Source: Actinernus sp. WN-2022 | Lineage: Eukaryota; Cnidaria; Anthozoa; Actiniaria; Actinernidae | Direction: 5' to 3' | Assembly (NCBI GenBank): GCA_030867875.1 | Contig: JAOWCC010001368.1 | Span: forward strand, 5,208,965 to 5,272,964 | DNA length: 64,000 bases | In this document: piece after piece, positions 13,301 through 21,575 of the stretch | How the letters are laid out: each line of letters begins with the position of its first letter | How positions within the stretch are numbered: the stretch's first letter is position 1 | Notes under the pieces: generated by a model | What the model saw: only the letters and a program-made list of their open reading frames with translations | What the model was told of the DNA's origin: nothing | Databases searched by the model: none | Position numbers and translations under genes: made by a program

Positions 13301-16300
13301 GTTTTGCACTATTTTGTACTACTCTCATAAAATAAAGATGTTGTTGTCATTATTCTGTGTCCTGCCAGTATGTAGCCCAAAACTAGTTATGGGCTCCTGG
13401 TCACGTGGTCCTGAACATGTGTAAGTTCTCATTTTCTTTGGCTTCAATATCGTGTCCTACATTTATTTAATATTTTTTTGGAATTCTGAAATGTTCTCAA
13501 GTATGTACTTACCATTCCAGTCAGTACTCCTATTATAAATGTGACAACCCATCTCATTAAATTCTGCTTCTTCAAAGACTGCACAGGAAAATAATGACAG
13601 TTAATATTTATGAATAAATTGAGTGTTCACTACTTTACTTCCCTGGATGCATGGTAGCAGAAGAGGGAAGGAACTTTAAAGGGAAAATGAACCCTACATC
13701 AACTTTAGCTCTATGAATCATAAAATTTGTTTAAAGCTTAAGAGAGGATTTTTCTAATTGTTGCATAATATTTGCAAAAAGCACAAAATACTAGCCCTGC
13801 AGAGTAACTAGAATTCCAATTATCGCTTTGGATTAACACTCTAATTACTATTATCTTAGGTAGTATTATACATACATGTAGAATTAAAAAAGTTGTTGAT
13901 TTCTGAATGGTTTGATCAATTCTTCTTTTCTTAGGGATCTTAGGATAAAAAGAGGGGAGACAGGACATTTTTTGGGGGAAATAAGAAAAACATATATTTA
14001 TTTTATTGGCTAACCATCATTTTTTAAAGTTGCCATAAAAAATAATGTTTTAGTTAAATCTGAAATGTGCCACTATTAGTAAGAACTCCACCATTACCAT
14101 GTTCTCCTTTGACTCCAACATCTCAGAAAATGGTGTGTTGTAGCAGACATCATAATCAAGACTCTGAATAAATGAGGTTGTGATTCAATAATATTTTAAT
14201 ATTGTGTTAGACAGATATAATTATACCAATAATTAATACAAGCCAGTACACCAGGAAGTTCATAATGATTTTGTTTTACTATATGTCATCCTAATTAAGT
14301 AATGGTCCAGATAAGAACTGTAGTGGAATCCATTGTTCTGCGGCAATGAGCCTCACCCACATACGATTTTGCTTGAATATGCCTTAAGTGCTTTAGGAGG
14401 TATCTACAGTCCAAACTACAGCTCAAAAATAAAGTATTGTAATGCTATTGGCTCATTTTCTGTGAAAACGCAAAGAAGCCACCATCCAGCCAATCGGATA
14501 TAGAGAAAACAAAGGATTTTTCAATCGCAAATTTGAGAACTTTCCCCACACACGGTATTCGTCGAACTTAAACCATAGTTAGTTTGATCAAAAATAAATA
14601 CAAACCACAAAAAAATATTGAATGAAAAATTGCATTATTTCGATGGGTTTCTAGTGAATTGATAAGTATGAACCAATGAAATTACGAGAAAGAATAATAG
14701 AAAATTAACACCTTTTAACATTCCTTGCCATAGACACTACAGTTCTTATCTGGACCATTACTTAAATGATATATTGCTTGCCATCAACCCAACTGACCCA
14801 ATTTTATGGAAAAGAATAAAAACATTGAAGAATAATTTGATAACTGTACCTTTTCGCCACTCTCGATCTCTACATTTTAGTTTCTTGCTTTTCTCATGTG
14901 AATTATCAATCCACAACTTGAAGATTTAAAGTGCCCCAAACCCCTTTTGCAATTTTTATACATATGAAACTTTGAAAGGTTTTGAGTACTTCTGTCAAGA
15001 AATTTTTGGCTTACAGAGAATACTCTATGTTTTATGCTTGTTTGAAATGGTGAAAATTTGACCTCTCTTGACCCATGACCGTGTAAGAAAAAGCCTGGGT
15101 CGATTCCTTATCTTATGTTACCTCATTAATGCATTATTGTCCATGGTGCCTTTCTATCACAACAACATTGATATATAGAGAATATACACAGTCTGTGAGT
15201 TTTTAGTAAAGAAAATGGGTATTTTTTTTTAAATGCTAAATATTTATTCAACTTATTGCAAAATCGAATGAATTGGATGATGTAAGATAAGGAATCGACC
15301 CAGTCTTTTTCTTACATGGTCATGGGTCATGAAAGGTCAAATTTTCACCATTTCAAACAAGCATAGAACATAGAGTATTCTCTGTAAGCCAAAAAAAAAT
15401 TCATACTCAAAACCTGTCAAAGTTTCATATGAATAAAAATTGCGAAAGGGGTTAGCGGCACTTTAACATTCTGAGTCTTCAAGCTAGCTGACTTAGGAAC
15501 CAGACTTTACTCCATTCCAGACCCTTTAATGTTGAGTCTTTGTTTTCCTTTTTCTTATCCGAACCGACCGACTGACCACCACGAGAGAAAGAAAGTGATG
15601 GTAAACAAACATTTTATTGGGACGGTCTAATTATTAAATCCATCATTACCTCATAATCTTTTCTTGGTAGTTCAGTTCTTTTGTGTGAATGTCCATTTGT
15701 CCGCTCTTCAAGTTCCTGAAGAATAATGCTAATAATGTTAATATACCACTGTTACACAACAAGAGTTTTTGTTTAAATACTGATGATAGGGGCAACCCTG
15801 TGACGTCATATTAATTAAGATCCAAGATGGCAGCATGCATGCGCCTAGGAAATTGAAAGAGTTTTATGGACAGGAAAACCAGTCCATAAAAGATATCTAG
15901 TTCACAATTTACAGAAAACGGAGCAACTATAGAATATCCTGCCATTTGGGTCATTAATAATTCATGTTCTCAAATTCTCATACAAACCTTCTAAAAACGT
16001 ACTAACCCACCATTTTCGATCCCAAATCATTCATAGAATGACTCTACATACACCTGCACTATAATGGAAATTTAGCACAGTTTAGCACAGTTTTCAAGTG
16101 ATCTTTTGAAGTGGCCAGGTATAGACCATTTCAAGGTTGCCATTATACACTACGATATCTACTTCAAATAGTGATAGCACCTGAGTACTACTACAAAGAG
16201 CACCTCAAAATTAGTCAAAATCCCAAATTTAATAGTTATATCTTGTATGTGAGCAAAGATACAGTCCCACAAAGTAAGACAATTTTACAGACATCTGTAT

Positions 16301-16820
16301 GCGGGGGTGCAAATTGTTGCACCCCCTCATACAAATGTCTGTAAAAATAGCGCACTTTACTTGACTATATCTTGGCTTCTAGGCGAGGTACATGTACGTA
16401 TAACTCTCAAATTTGGGATTTTAACTAATTTTCAGGAGCTCTTTTCAGTAGCACCGGTGCTATCACTAATTGAAGTAGCTAGATATTGTAGTGGTAAATG
16501 GTCTATTATATAGTGAGCATGGTATAAGGAGCATATATAAGGAACATTTGAGAGCAAACATCGTTTTTCAGTGGAGGTTCCATATTTATCTCCCTTGTAA
16601 ATACCCTGCGAGCAGAGCCTTATTTTCTTTGGTTTTCTAATCTCCTTCCACGGAGAGCGAAGCCTTATTTTCTTCGCTCTCCGTGGAAGGAGATTAATAG
16701 GAAACCAAAGTACACATGTAAATAAGGCTCTGCTCGCAGGGTAACCTTGTAAACGACGTTCGTATATTTACTTACGATTTCCTGGTGCTCTTCGTCTGTT
16801 CTGTTAATCGTAAGAGCCAT
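1292..16820 (-). CDS. CLCN6: CLCN6-type Cl-/H+ exchanger, N-terminal part (9 exons, continues off left edge)
   Basis: This is a member of the CLC family, in which ClC-6 proteins exchange chloride for protons on late endosomal membranes. Nine coding exons join without a frame error into 204 codons: 16776-16820, 15650-15715, 14098-14163, 13513-13578, 8463-8529, 4978-5084, 3624-3680, 2388-2457 and 1292-1359. In order they give an acidic N-terminus, LPRKDYE-SLDYD, a first membrane helix ([14 protein letters not shown]), a further hydrophobic segment, the ion-pathway motif GSGIP, and [10 protein letters not shown] with the gating glutamate. LPRKDYE, the GCL segment and the GLFVGKEGP context fit ClC-6 better than ClC-7. 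The rest of the channel and the CBS domains must lie left of position 1. The start codon is provisional: an AG just upstream could be an acceptor, so an earlier exon is possible. The introns are full of transposons. Confidence 0.9.
1535..1580. repeat. Short block of the 11-bp GGGATTTTCAT repeat
   Basis: Three to four imperfect 11-bp units like those at 1837-1972. The two blocks are separated by a dispersed repeat at about 1581-1836. Confidence 0.5.
1581..1836 (+). repeat. Dispersed repeat R1, most complete copy
   Basis: It begins near TAGATAAAGAATGAGCGGAC and contains TTCTTTATTGGACTTATCAA and TTGGCGATACGACTTATTTT. Related stretches lie at 26637-26692 (5' part only), 34858-35075 and 35445-35600. 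No coding potential and no obvious tail. Confidence 0.65.
1837..1972. repeat. 11-bp minisatellite (GGGATTTTCAT)n, about 12 copies
   Basis: Successive 11-mers differ only in the T/C/G bases of the second half (TTTCAT, TTCTAT, TTCCAT, TTGTAT). The open frame across it is a translation of the repeat, not a gene. Confidence 0.85.
2388..2457 (-). CDS. CLCN6: CLCN6-like exon 8
   Basis: 70 nt, entered in phase 0 after TTTCACAG and left in phase 1 at a GTAAGC donor. It encodes [20 protein letters not shown] then VAG, the helix leading into the GKEGP loop. Confidence 0.93.
2640..2770. repeat. Two-copy tandem duplication, about 70 bp
   Basis: The block around GAAAGCTCACCACATGGTAA repeats once about 70 bp further on (CACCACAAGGTAAATATCCA) with a few substitutions. 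Confidence 0.65.
2778..3067. mobile_element. Foldback (MITE-like) element, about 110-bp arms
   Basis: The left arm from GGCCACTTTGGAAACGAGTA (2778 to about 2890) returns as its reverse complement at about 2948-3067. The arms are close to 90% identical with one small indel and a loop of about 60 bp. No open frame of note, so a non-autonomous inverted-repeat element. Confidence 0.75.
3327..3514. mobile_element. Small MITE-like inverted repeat
   Basis: The ends AGCCCTATCTTTGGCTAAAG and, inverted, AGCCCTTTCTTTGG frame a shared inner AGTAAAATCAGAG. The TIRs are about 40 bp and imperfect. Confidence 0.6.
3624..3680 (-). CDS. CLCN6: CLCN6-like exon 7: GSGIP motif
   Basis: 57 nt, phase 0 at both ends, between TTCCAG and a GTACAT donor. 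It encodes [24 protein letters not shown] is the conserved CLC motif at the N-terminus of a helix lining the chloride site. Confidence 0.94.
3838..4367. mobile_element. MITE-like element interrupted by a SINE
   Basis: The block ACAATAGACCAATTCGTAGT at the left returns inverted at about 4339-4367 (CGAATTAGACTATTGT on the plus strand). Between the arms lies the family B SINE, which may have inserted later. Confidence 0.5.
4036..4275 (-). mobile_element. tRNA-derived SINE, family B, copy 1
   Basis: On the minus strand it has an A-box region (TTGGCGCAGTGATAAAACAC) and a B box (GGGTTCAATTCCC), then a body holding TTCTCCGGTTTTCCTCCCTC and ATAAAAATCAAC. The second copy, on the plus strand at about 25690-25870, shares head and body. 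The intact B box suggests this copy is the younger. Confidence 0.75.
4410..4862 (+). pseudogene. C-terminal fragment of a non-LTR retrotransposon polyprotein
   Basis: An open frame at 4426-4854 contains [20 protein letters not shown], the CxC-x(n)-H-x4-C style zinc-knuckle found after the reverse transcriptase in many LINEs, followed by the usual [14 protein letters not shown] end. No reverse transcriptase precedes it, so it is a strongly 5'-truncated copy. It sits antisense in the intron between CLCN6-like exons 6 and 7. The first 20 or so codons are probably not part of the original protein. Confidence 0.7.
4978..5084 (-). CDS. CLCN6: CLCN6-like exon 6
   Basis: 107 nt. The acceptor TTAACCAG at 5085 gives phase 1 entry (AGC T|CA), and the exon leaves in phase 0 at GTTGGT. 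It encodes [20 protein letters not shown] and then a hydrophobic stretch ending in VLTVLE. Nearer AG acceptors at 5064 and 5076 would also stay open. I prefer the longer form because its length before GCL matches other ClC-6 proteins. Confidence 0.85.
5658..5687 (-). ncRNA. Decayed hammerhead-like motif of a Penelope-type terminal repeat
   Basis: On the minus strand CTGACGA is followed by an AGGGCTA segment and then AAAACGTCAG. Penelope-like elements carry minimal hammerhead ribozymes with CUGANGA, a short stem II, GAAA and GUC in this order and spacing. Here the CTGACGA and GTC parts are kept, but GAAA reads AAAA and stem II no longer pairs, so it should be inactive. Flanks (GGTACTCGCTCTCCACGGCG) also look like Penelope terminal-repeat sequence. 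Confidence 0.4.
5780..6374 (+). pseudogene. 3' fragment of a LINE reverse transcriptase with ATT tail
   Basis: The open frame at 5808-6200 begins inside the thumb region of a non-LTR reverse transcriptase ([20 protein letters not shown], then [15 protein letters not shown] and TTLEERRD) and ends in the short C-terminal tail. A 3' UTR of about 150 bp and an ATTATTATT run at 6349-6374 mark the 3' end. The catalytic domain is missing through 5' truncation. Confidence 0.8.
6375..7184 (-). pseudogene. Broken Ty3/Gypsy-type polymerase fragment
   Basis: Read right to left on the minus strand, three short frames carry parts of a Ty3/Gypsy LTR-retrotransposon reverse transcriptase: an N-terminal part (7184-6930), a central part with the [13 protein letters not shown] block (6963-6622), and the YFDD catalytic box at 6566-6577. 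The pieces lie in different frames with stops between them, so at least two frame breaks have occurred. No LTRs, gag, RNase H or integrase are visible. It is an inactive remnant. Confidence 0.75.
7171..7733. mobile_element. Non-autonomous element with about 28-bp TIRs
   Basis: GATCCTTTGCATGTGACGTC at the left returns inverted at the right end as a GACGTCAATGCAAACGATC block. Inside, 7498-7551 is a small hairpin (GGCCGCCATCTTGGTGTAC and its inverse). No coding frame. Confidence 0.5.
8463..8529 (-). CDS. CLCN6: CLCN6-like exon 5
   Basis: 67 nt after TTTTTAG, phase 0 in and phase 1 out. It encodes [20 protein letters not shown] then ES. The donor (GTATCC) is weak at +5/+6. The joined protein has the same length as other ClC-6 proteins only if this donor is used. 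Confidence 0.85.
8599..9058. repeat. 40-bp minisatellite, block 1 (about 11 copies)
   Basis: Each 40-bp unit contains CCAAACTAGG and, about 15 bp on, CCTAGTTT, which are inverse to each other, so single strands can fold into repeated small hairpins. The most common unit has GGATATTTTGG. Flanking units are more diverged. Confidence 0.88.
9117..9303. repeat. 40-bp minisatellite, block 2 (about 4-5 copies)
   Basis: Same unit as block 1. Both blocks start with AAATTTATCCAAACTAGG and end with TTTAACAAACGAATTCACCAG, so the whole array with its flanks was duplicated, and the arrays then changed in copy number. Confidence 0.85.
9321..9436. mobile_element. 116-bp MITE, copy 1, with CCAGR target duplication
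   Basis: The TIRs (GGTTGTTCAAAGCCC and its inverse) are about 45 bp. The element is flanked by CCAGG (9316-9320) and CCAGA (9437-9441). The duplicated flank of the minisatellite keeps an undisturbed target at 9073-9077 (CCAGA), which fixes the insertion point to within a base. Copy 2 is at 10669-10784, same length, other orientation. Confidence 0.88.
9442..10541. other. No gene seen
   Basis: Intron of the CLCN6-like gene between exons 4 and 5. Short open frames in both strands have no recognisable domain, splice context or repeat signature. Confidence 0.5.
10542..10870. mobile_element. Inverted-repeat element with tRNA-like end, host of MITE copy 2
   Basis: TTCACCCTTCTCAC near 10543 and its inverse at about 10812-10826 form the arms, together with GCGGCCATGTT and its inverse. 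The right side continues into a minus-strand tRNA-like segment with GGTTCAATTC as a B-box-like sequence. The 116-bp MITE sits between the arms. Confidence 0.5.
10669..10784. mobile_element. 116-bp MITE, copy 2, with CCTGG target duplication
   Basis: Same 116-bp element as copy 1, inverted. Both TIRs begin GCCGGGTTGTTCAAAGC. The flanks are CCTGG at 10664-10668 and CCTGG at 10785-10789, a perfect 5-bp duplication. Confidence 0.88.
11607..11754. mobile_element. TA-flanked MITE (TATAGCGATG family), copy 1
   Basis: TIRs TATAGCGATGTTTCGTGT and inverse frame about 148 bp. The TA at each end may be the target duplication, as in Tc1/mariner-type elements. The second copy is at 56673-56826 with the same interior (CCTAACACAAAGCGGGCTTT). 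Confidence 0.82.
11755..13050. other. No gene seen; T-rich stretch at 12896-13020
   Basis: Intronic sequence. It contains a C/A-rich simple stretch near 12140-12175 and a long T-rich tract at 12896-13020. Short open frames here look accidental. Confidence 0.5.
13051..13284. repeat. 117-bp direct tandem duplication
   Basis: The block starting CAGAGCTCTGCCATGAGATT at 13051 repeats at 13168 almost without change (one C/T difference seen), so the duplication is recent. Confidence 0.88.
13513..13578 (-). CDS. CLCN6: CLCN6-like exon 4: first membrane helix
   Basis: 66 nt, phase 0 at both ends, between TGTGCAG and GTAAGT. It encodes SLKKQNL followed by [15 protein letters not shown], the first transmembrane helix of the channel. 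Confidence 0.92.
14098..14163 (-). CDS. CLCN6: CLCN6-like exon 3
   Basis: 66 nt, phase 0 at both ends, between TTCAG and GTAATG. It encodes [20 protein letters not shown] then NM. ESLDYD spanning the exon 2/3 junction is typical of ClC-6 and ClC-7. Confidence 0.92.
14930..15462. mobile_element. 533-bp foldback element flanked by TTAA
   Basis: Arms of about 190 bp (left about 14930-15121, right about 15277-15462) begin AGTGCC at both ends and are flanked on each side by TTAA (14926-14929 and 15463-15466). TTAA target duplications are known for piggyBac and Kolobok elements. No transposase frame is present. The arms differ by a few substitutions and small indels. Confidence 0.82.
15650..15715 (-). 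CDS. CLCN6: CLCN6-like exon 2
   Basis: 66 nt, phase 0 at both ends, between TTCAG and GTAATG. It encodes a charged segment ending in ELPRKDYE, which matches the cytosolic N-terminus of ClC-6. Confidence 0.9.
16120..16510. mobile_element. Foldback element of about 390 bp
   Basis: The two halves are inverse copies with almost no loop (centre near 16313, GGGGGTGCAA / TTGCACCCCC). The outer ends are AGACCATTT and inverse, flanked by TA-rich sequence. Arms of about 190 bp are roughly 80% identical. Confidence 0.75.
16604..16741. mobile_element. 138-bp hairpin element
   Basis: A near-complete palindrome: CCCTGCGAGCAGAGCCTTAT at the left and its inverse at the right, then TCTCCTTCCACGGAGAGCGA and inverse around a loop of only about 10 bp. 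It sits 35 bp beyond the donor of coding exon 1. Confidence 0.8.
16776..16820 (-). CDS. CLCN6: CLCN6-like first visible coding exon
   Basis: [15 protein letters not shown], then a strong GTAAGT donor, in phase 0 with exon 2. The start ATG is provisional. The frame is open further upstream, and a TATTTCAG 14 bp before the ATG could be an acceptor joined to an unseen exon. Confidence 0.7.
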
Positions 16821-17239
16821 TAATAGTTCTCCTGAAATACAATTTAAAACTTTGCGAAACTTCTGAGTTCTGTCACAGCACTGAACAGCCGGATGCAAAT
16901 CATTTTCGACTGGACGGGTTATATCCGGGGTTATATATTAGCCTCAACGTCATCCAAATATATAACTTCTTTAAAAAACAAGCTCAGAAAGTGATTCACC
17001 TTCTGATGATTGCACATCACACGAAATGACGAACTTCTGGTTCAATTTTGAAAGAAAAGTCAACGAAAGTTAAATTACTTCCTTGCGAAAGTGCAAAGGA
17101 CCATTCGTACCAGGCGTTCCTGGTGAGGCCGGGGAGTCTGGGTCGAGTTTCCGAGTAAGAGAAAAGACAACAGAGGCGTCTGTTTTTAACATGGCGCCTT
17201 TCATCATACTTGCTGTTAGAAAACTGCTTGGGAAACACT

Positions 17240-19950
17240 AAAATAGACCATATAATTACTAAAATAACCTCGCACCAACATCAACACTTCCTAATGTTGA
17301 GGTAAGTGTACTAACATTCTAATCCTGAAGCTTTTTCACGTGATATTCGAGCGACGATCTTTGTCTCTTTGTGCCTATTTATTTGTCCAAGAACAAGAAA
17401 ATTATGTCGACAAAGGTTTCTCATTTTTTATCGCCATAAGTAGAGTTAGCTGCTTGTAATCACATTTCTTCGCTTTGAAAGGAACGTGGAGTTGTATTTT
17501 TAATGTAGGAAGTGATTTTAAGTCGGACTGAAGTAAGCTCGTTGTTTATTATTAGTTTTTCTCGAGCTGATTATCCATCGGTTTCCGAAATTCATGCTGT
17601 TCTAGTGAGTGGAGCTGAAATGGAACCGGCAAAGGTCATGATTGTAACATTTCCGTTTTCCACGATTTTTGCTTACTTCTTTTACTTTTTTATTCCCAAA
17701 GGAATTACCGTTACAAATCCTAAAAGTCTCCGTACAAATAAGAAGTTAAATTGTTCAATACGTTTTGCGCCGCCATCAAATCTCCCTTTGCCAAGCAAGC
17801 ACCAATAGACAATATTTCGTTTTTACTCGGTTCCCGTTTGAGAGCTTTCAGTTTCATTATCACTCATATGGACTTAATTTTCCGTATTTAAAAACAGTCT
17901 AGTATTGCTTAATTTTTATTACGAACATACACCGATTTTTCTTGCCTTTTAATATTTACGATAATTGAAGATCTGTACATATTTCGCCATAAAAGATCGT
18001 TTGAGATTGTTAAGTTGCTCCCCTTCCAAAAAAACTTTCTGCTGTTTCTGTGTTCCCACCAATTTTTGAAATCTGAAAAATAACTTAGTACCAAGAAAGT
18101 CGTTCTATAAAGCCACACATTGGCTTCGATCCTCACTTTTAATTAATATTTCGCTAGGTAAAATGAACACTGTAACAAACCACTTGGGCATTATTTTTAG
18201 TCTATGTTGTTAAATCGTTGTATTTCCTTTTTTTGATTAAGGCTTTATCTTTCTTTAATCCAAAAAAATATTGAACAACATGACTGGATAAAGAGATCTA
18301 GCAACTATAGAATATTTACCTGGCCACTTTTGAAGATATCTTACCTAAAATTAACTGCCAGGTGGTGCAGCAGCTAGTCCATGGTCTGAAGTCGATTAAT
18401 TCAAACATTTGAGAATAACAAATACTCCAACTACATGTAAGCCATGAAACATAATGAGTTCTAAGCTAATGAATGTACAGTACAGCCTGGATGTATGTTA
18501 ACACATTTTGCGTGTAGCGCGCATGGAATTCCATGCTTGTACTACACTCAACTGAGTGTAATTACATCAACTGAGTGTAATTATGCGCATTTTTGTGTAC
18601 TACACGCACAGAACTACATGCATCTCAGTGCCTCATTAACAATACCGGTTCGCAAATGAAAGTTTTTGATACTTAACCGTATTCAACATTAATTAGACTA
18701 AAATGTAGAACCTCTGCTAAAAACTTCAGCAAAGATTTACAACAATTGAAGGGCTGTGTGCAAAAAGTGATCAAGTGACGATTTGAAAACTCTTGATAGC
18801 CAACTTCGCTTTTTGATTAAGAAAACCTGTAATTTCTAATGTAGAATGTTAGGATATCTCTTGAAATCTCAAATAAATGAAAGAATAAACAAATTAAGCA
18901 AGCCATCGAGTCATGTCTACAGCGAAAAGAGTTGTTAATGTTTTGCTATAATTCTAATAGGTGGTGGGAGGGGGGGGGGGGGGAGATAGGTTTAGAAAAA
19001 CAAAATTGTCGTGCTCGCACTCATTCGTTGTATATTGGGCGGGAAATTGCTAACCGTTCGAACAGACTTTCGCTAGCCGCCAAGCTGGAGAGATGGTTGA
19101 AACTGGTGGATCGGCGGACGTTCTTGTTGGAATGGTGGACTAATATTTGGAAAGAGTGACTCTGTGTAAAGTGTTGTTGGACATCATTAAGTCACCGGCT
19201 TAACTCATGGTTGAATGAAGAACTGTTTGACTAAAAGGCGGTTTGTTATCGCTGGAGATTTACATAGAGTCGCATCTTCAGGCGAAGCAAACTGTGAATA
19301 TTTTGGAGCTAAGAAGGCCATTTCGGTAAGTTTCGTGGTCTGAGCTTTCCAAAGATAGTCGTGTCTGGCCTGGTCTGTGCTTCGCCTGGGGACTTCTAAA
19401 AGATTGTTAAGACGAAACCGTATAGAGTTTCCCTGTCAATTTTTTTGCTGTGTACCCATAATTCCTTTCTGCCCGTGTTTAGTCTGAACGGGAGCCAATG
19501 GGTCTCGGATCTAATCCATGTCATGCCCAATTTTTTTTTTTATATTTTTTTTACCATAATTGGCATTTTCACATACACGAACTTCGTAAAATTCGACTTC
19601 ATTCTGCATGAAAAAAACGTAAACTCAAATCGTCACTTGATCAGTTTTTGCACTGACCTCTTCAATTATTCCTACATGTTTTTCAAAAATAAGCTTGTAT
19701 CAAGGAACCGAAGCGCTATAGATGCTAAGTCGGTGTATTAGTCATAAATCATTGTCACTACATTGTAATTGTGACCACCCGGCACACACAGGAAAACGTA
19801 CATGTACCTTCATGTGAAAAAGAAACGGCCTAAAAAGTCATTCAGAGACTGTTGGGTGTCCATTCGAATGTTTTGAGAACCATTTAAATGATTTTGTAAA
19901 TCGTTTGGACGTTTTACGAAACCGTTTGGATTATTTCCTAGCCAGTTTAA
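17240..19950. other. Intergenic region between divergent genes; no gene seen
   Basis: It includes a poly-G run of about 16 bases near 18968, a 16-bp doublet (CAACTGAGTGTAATTA) at 18548-18590, and a possible non-coding exon end near 19326 (ATTTCG|GTAAGT). A frame of 98 codons at 17512-17808 has no domain I recognise. Promoters for CLCN6 to the left and MARCH to the right could lie here. Confidence 0.4.
19322..19620 (+). repeat. Dispersed repeat related to 42075-43045
   Basis: The block around CTGAGCTTTCCAAAGATAGT recurs at about 42087, and the block GCATTTTCACATACACGAAC with its continuation recurs at about 42989. Order is kept but spacing differs. Confidence 0.5.
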
Positions 19951-19974
19951 ACATTTGGTGAAAATCGTATAAAC

Positions 19975-20090
19975 AATCCACTCAATCCGTTCGAACGCTA
20001 CAAGCAATCCGTTCGAATGCCACAAAGAATTTGTTCGAATGCTACAAGCAATCCGTTCGAACAATGCACTCAATCCGTTACTCAATCGAA
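19975..20090. repeat. Degenerate minisatellite around CAATCCGTTCGAAYG
   Basis: Four to five units of about 27 bp containing AATCCGTTCGAA. Related TTCGAACGT motifs recur at 20884-20935. The open frame on the minus strand is a repeat translation. Confidence 0.65.
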
Positions 20091-20099
20091 GCCTCTGGA

Positions 20100-21098
20100 G
20101 CTAGCTTTCACGAAGGACTAAAAACTAAAAACATTCATCTATAAACGGATAATCCTGACATTTGTACAAAACACCGTCCCAGTGCTGGTTTGGTGTTTTT
20201 AGTTCATCTGAAACTTTAGCTTCTGTAGTTTCAACTCAGATCTGTCAATCCTTCAAAATTTTTGTTGAAGTAATACATGTAAATTGCGTATGTTTTCAAT
20301 TGAAGAAGCCAGCTTTTTGGAGATACAAAGATTCTCTGTTGACATGTGCTTTCAGCCGTGGAGACTGATTGTCTGGTACTTTTTCACACAACACAAGTGC
20401 TGCGAATTTGCGGGAAGTGTGATTTTATTGCATTGTAGTTTAAATCACCACAAAGCTTCTCAACTTTGCTGGCAAATGCATGATAAAGTCTACTAAACAG
20501 AACATTCTGGAGTTCTTTTTATTTAATGTTGTTCCGTTTTCAAAGGTAATGAGGTCCGAATCTTGAATTCTGCAACACAGAAGTGTGACATTTTCCACAA
20601 ACTGATTTGAATAATCAATGACTCCATGTTTGTTTTGCTTTGAGATCGCACCAAATATTCTCTAGAGATAAAATTTTCTTTCAGAAATTGAGATGCTTAC
20701 AGGATCAAATGTTTTGAAAGTTTTTACTTCATTTACGTATCTGAACAGTTTCCACCTGGTGCGAAAATTGGTGTGAAAAATGAGTCCATTCAGTTTTAAT
20801 TTGTTGTCTATTAATTAGCATGAGATCGCACAAAAACATCAAACTTTTGCAGTTTTAACTTCATCACCTTGTGATGTTGAATTGTTCGAACGTAAGGGCA
20901 AGTCATTCGAACGTTTAGGGCAAGTTGTTTGAACGTTTATTACGTGAATAATATTTATTGCAGAGTGAATGCGAAGCATACAATCAAAAGTTTCCTTCAG
21001 CATAACTGAAACCGCTCAAAGATCTAGAGACAGCGCTGGAGTTGCAGTTTACAAACAATTTCATGCATTATTGATTTTTGACAATAACTTTATAACAA
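20100..21098. other. No gene seen
   Basis: Short open frames only, without splice context or domain signatures. Confidence 0.5.
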
Positions 21099-21220
21099 AC
21101 AAGAGCCCATCTGGGCTTTCACTCGGGCCACATGAGATTGAAGATGAAATACACTTTCATTTGAAATCCTCTTAGTAATAACCAAAGGGAAGAATTATTA
21201 GCTGAATTTAGCAGTCTTTT
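21099..21220 (+). repeat. 122-bp dispersed repeat, copy 1
   Basis: AACAAGAGCCCATCTGGGCT through GAATTATTAGCTGAATTTAG is repeated almost identically at 24508-24628. The start contains an AGCCCATCTGGGCT palindrome. Copy 1 is followed by a long poly-T run. Confidence 0.82.
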
Positions 21221-21575
21221 TTTTTTTTTTTTTACAATTAAACTATTTTTTTTAAATTATCAGTGTTATACCCATGGTTGAAATAAAATGATGTTAGAGA
21301 TTTGTTTTCCTATATCAGTAGAAACGCCCATTCACAACCACTAAGAAGTGATTGCAGATACCTCCCCTGACGTCATGTAATTAGCATTTTGGATTATTAT
21401 TAAAACCTCCTGAACTCAGCGGCACAGCATTCAAAGCAAAATATATTTTACCATTCTACTATTCACTTGATTTAGAATTGATATCTAAAATAAAAAAATT
21501 AGCCTCATAGGCACTTTAACACACTGCATTTGAGCAGGCATATATTCATTGTTTTGAACCCGAGAATTAACCGTA

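Noticed and set aside
17017..17238. Upstream exon for the CLCN6-like protein
   Set aside because: Frames are open, but no donor in the correct phase joins to the AG at 16835, and the sequence does not resemble ClC-6 N-termini. Left as unresolved upstream region.
17512..17808. 98-codon plus-strand frame as a gene divergent from CLCN6
   Set aside because: A hydrophobic stretch is present, but there is no domain, and polar and hydrophobic runs alternate without a clear topology. It may be chance.
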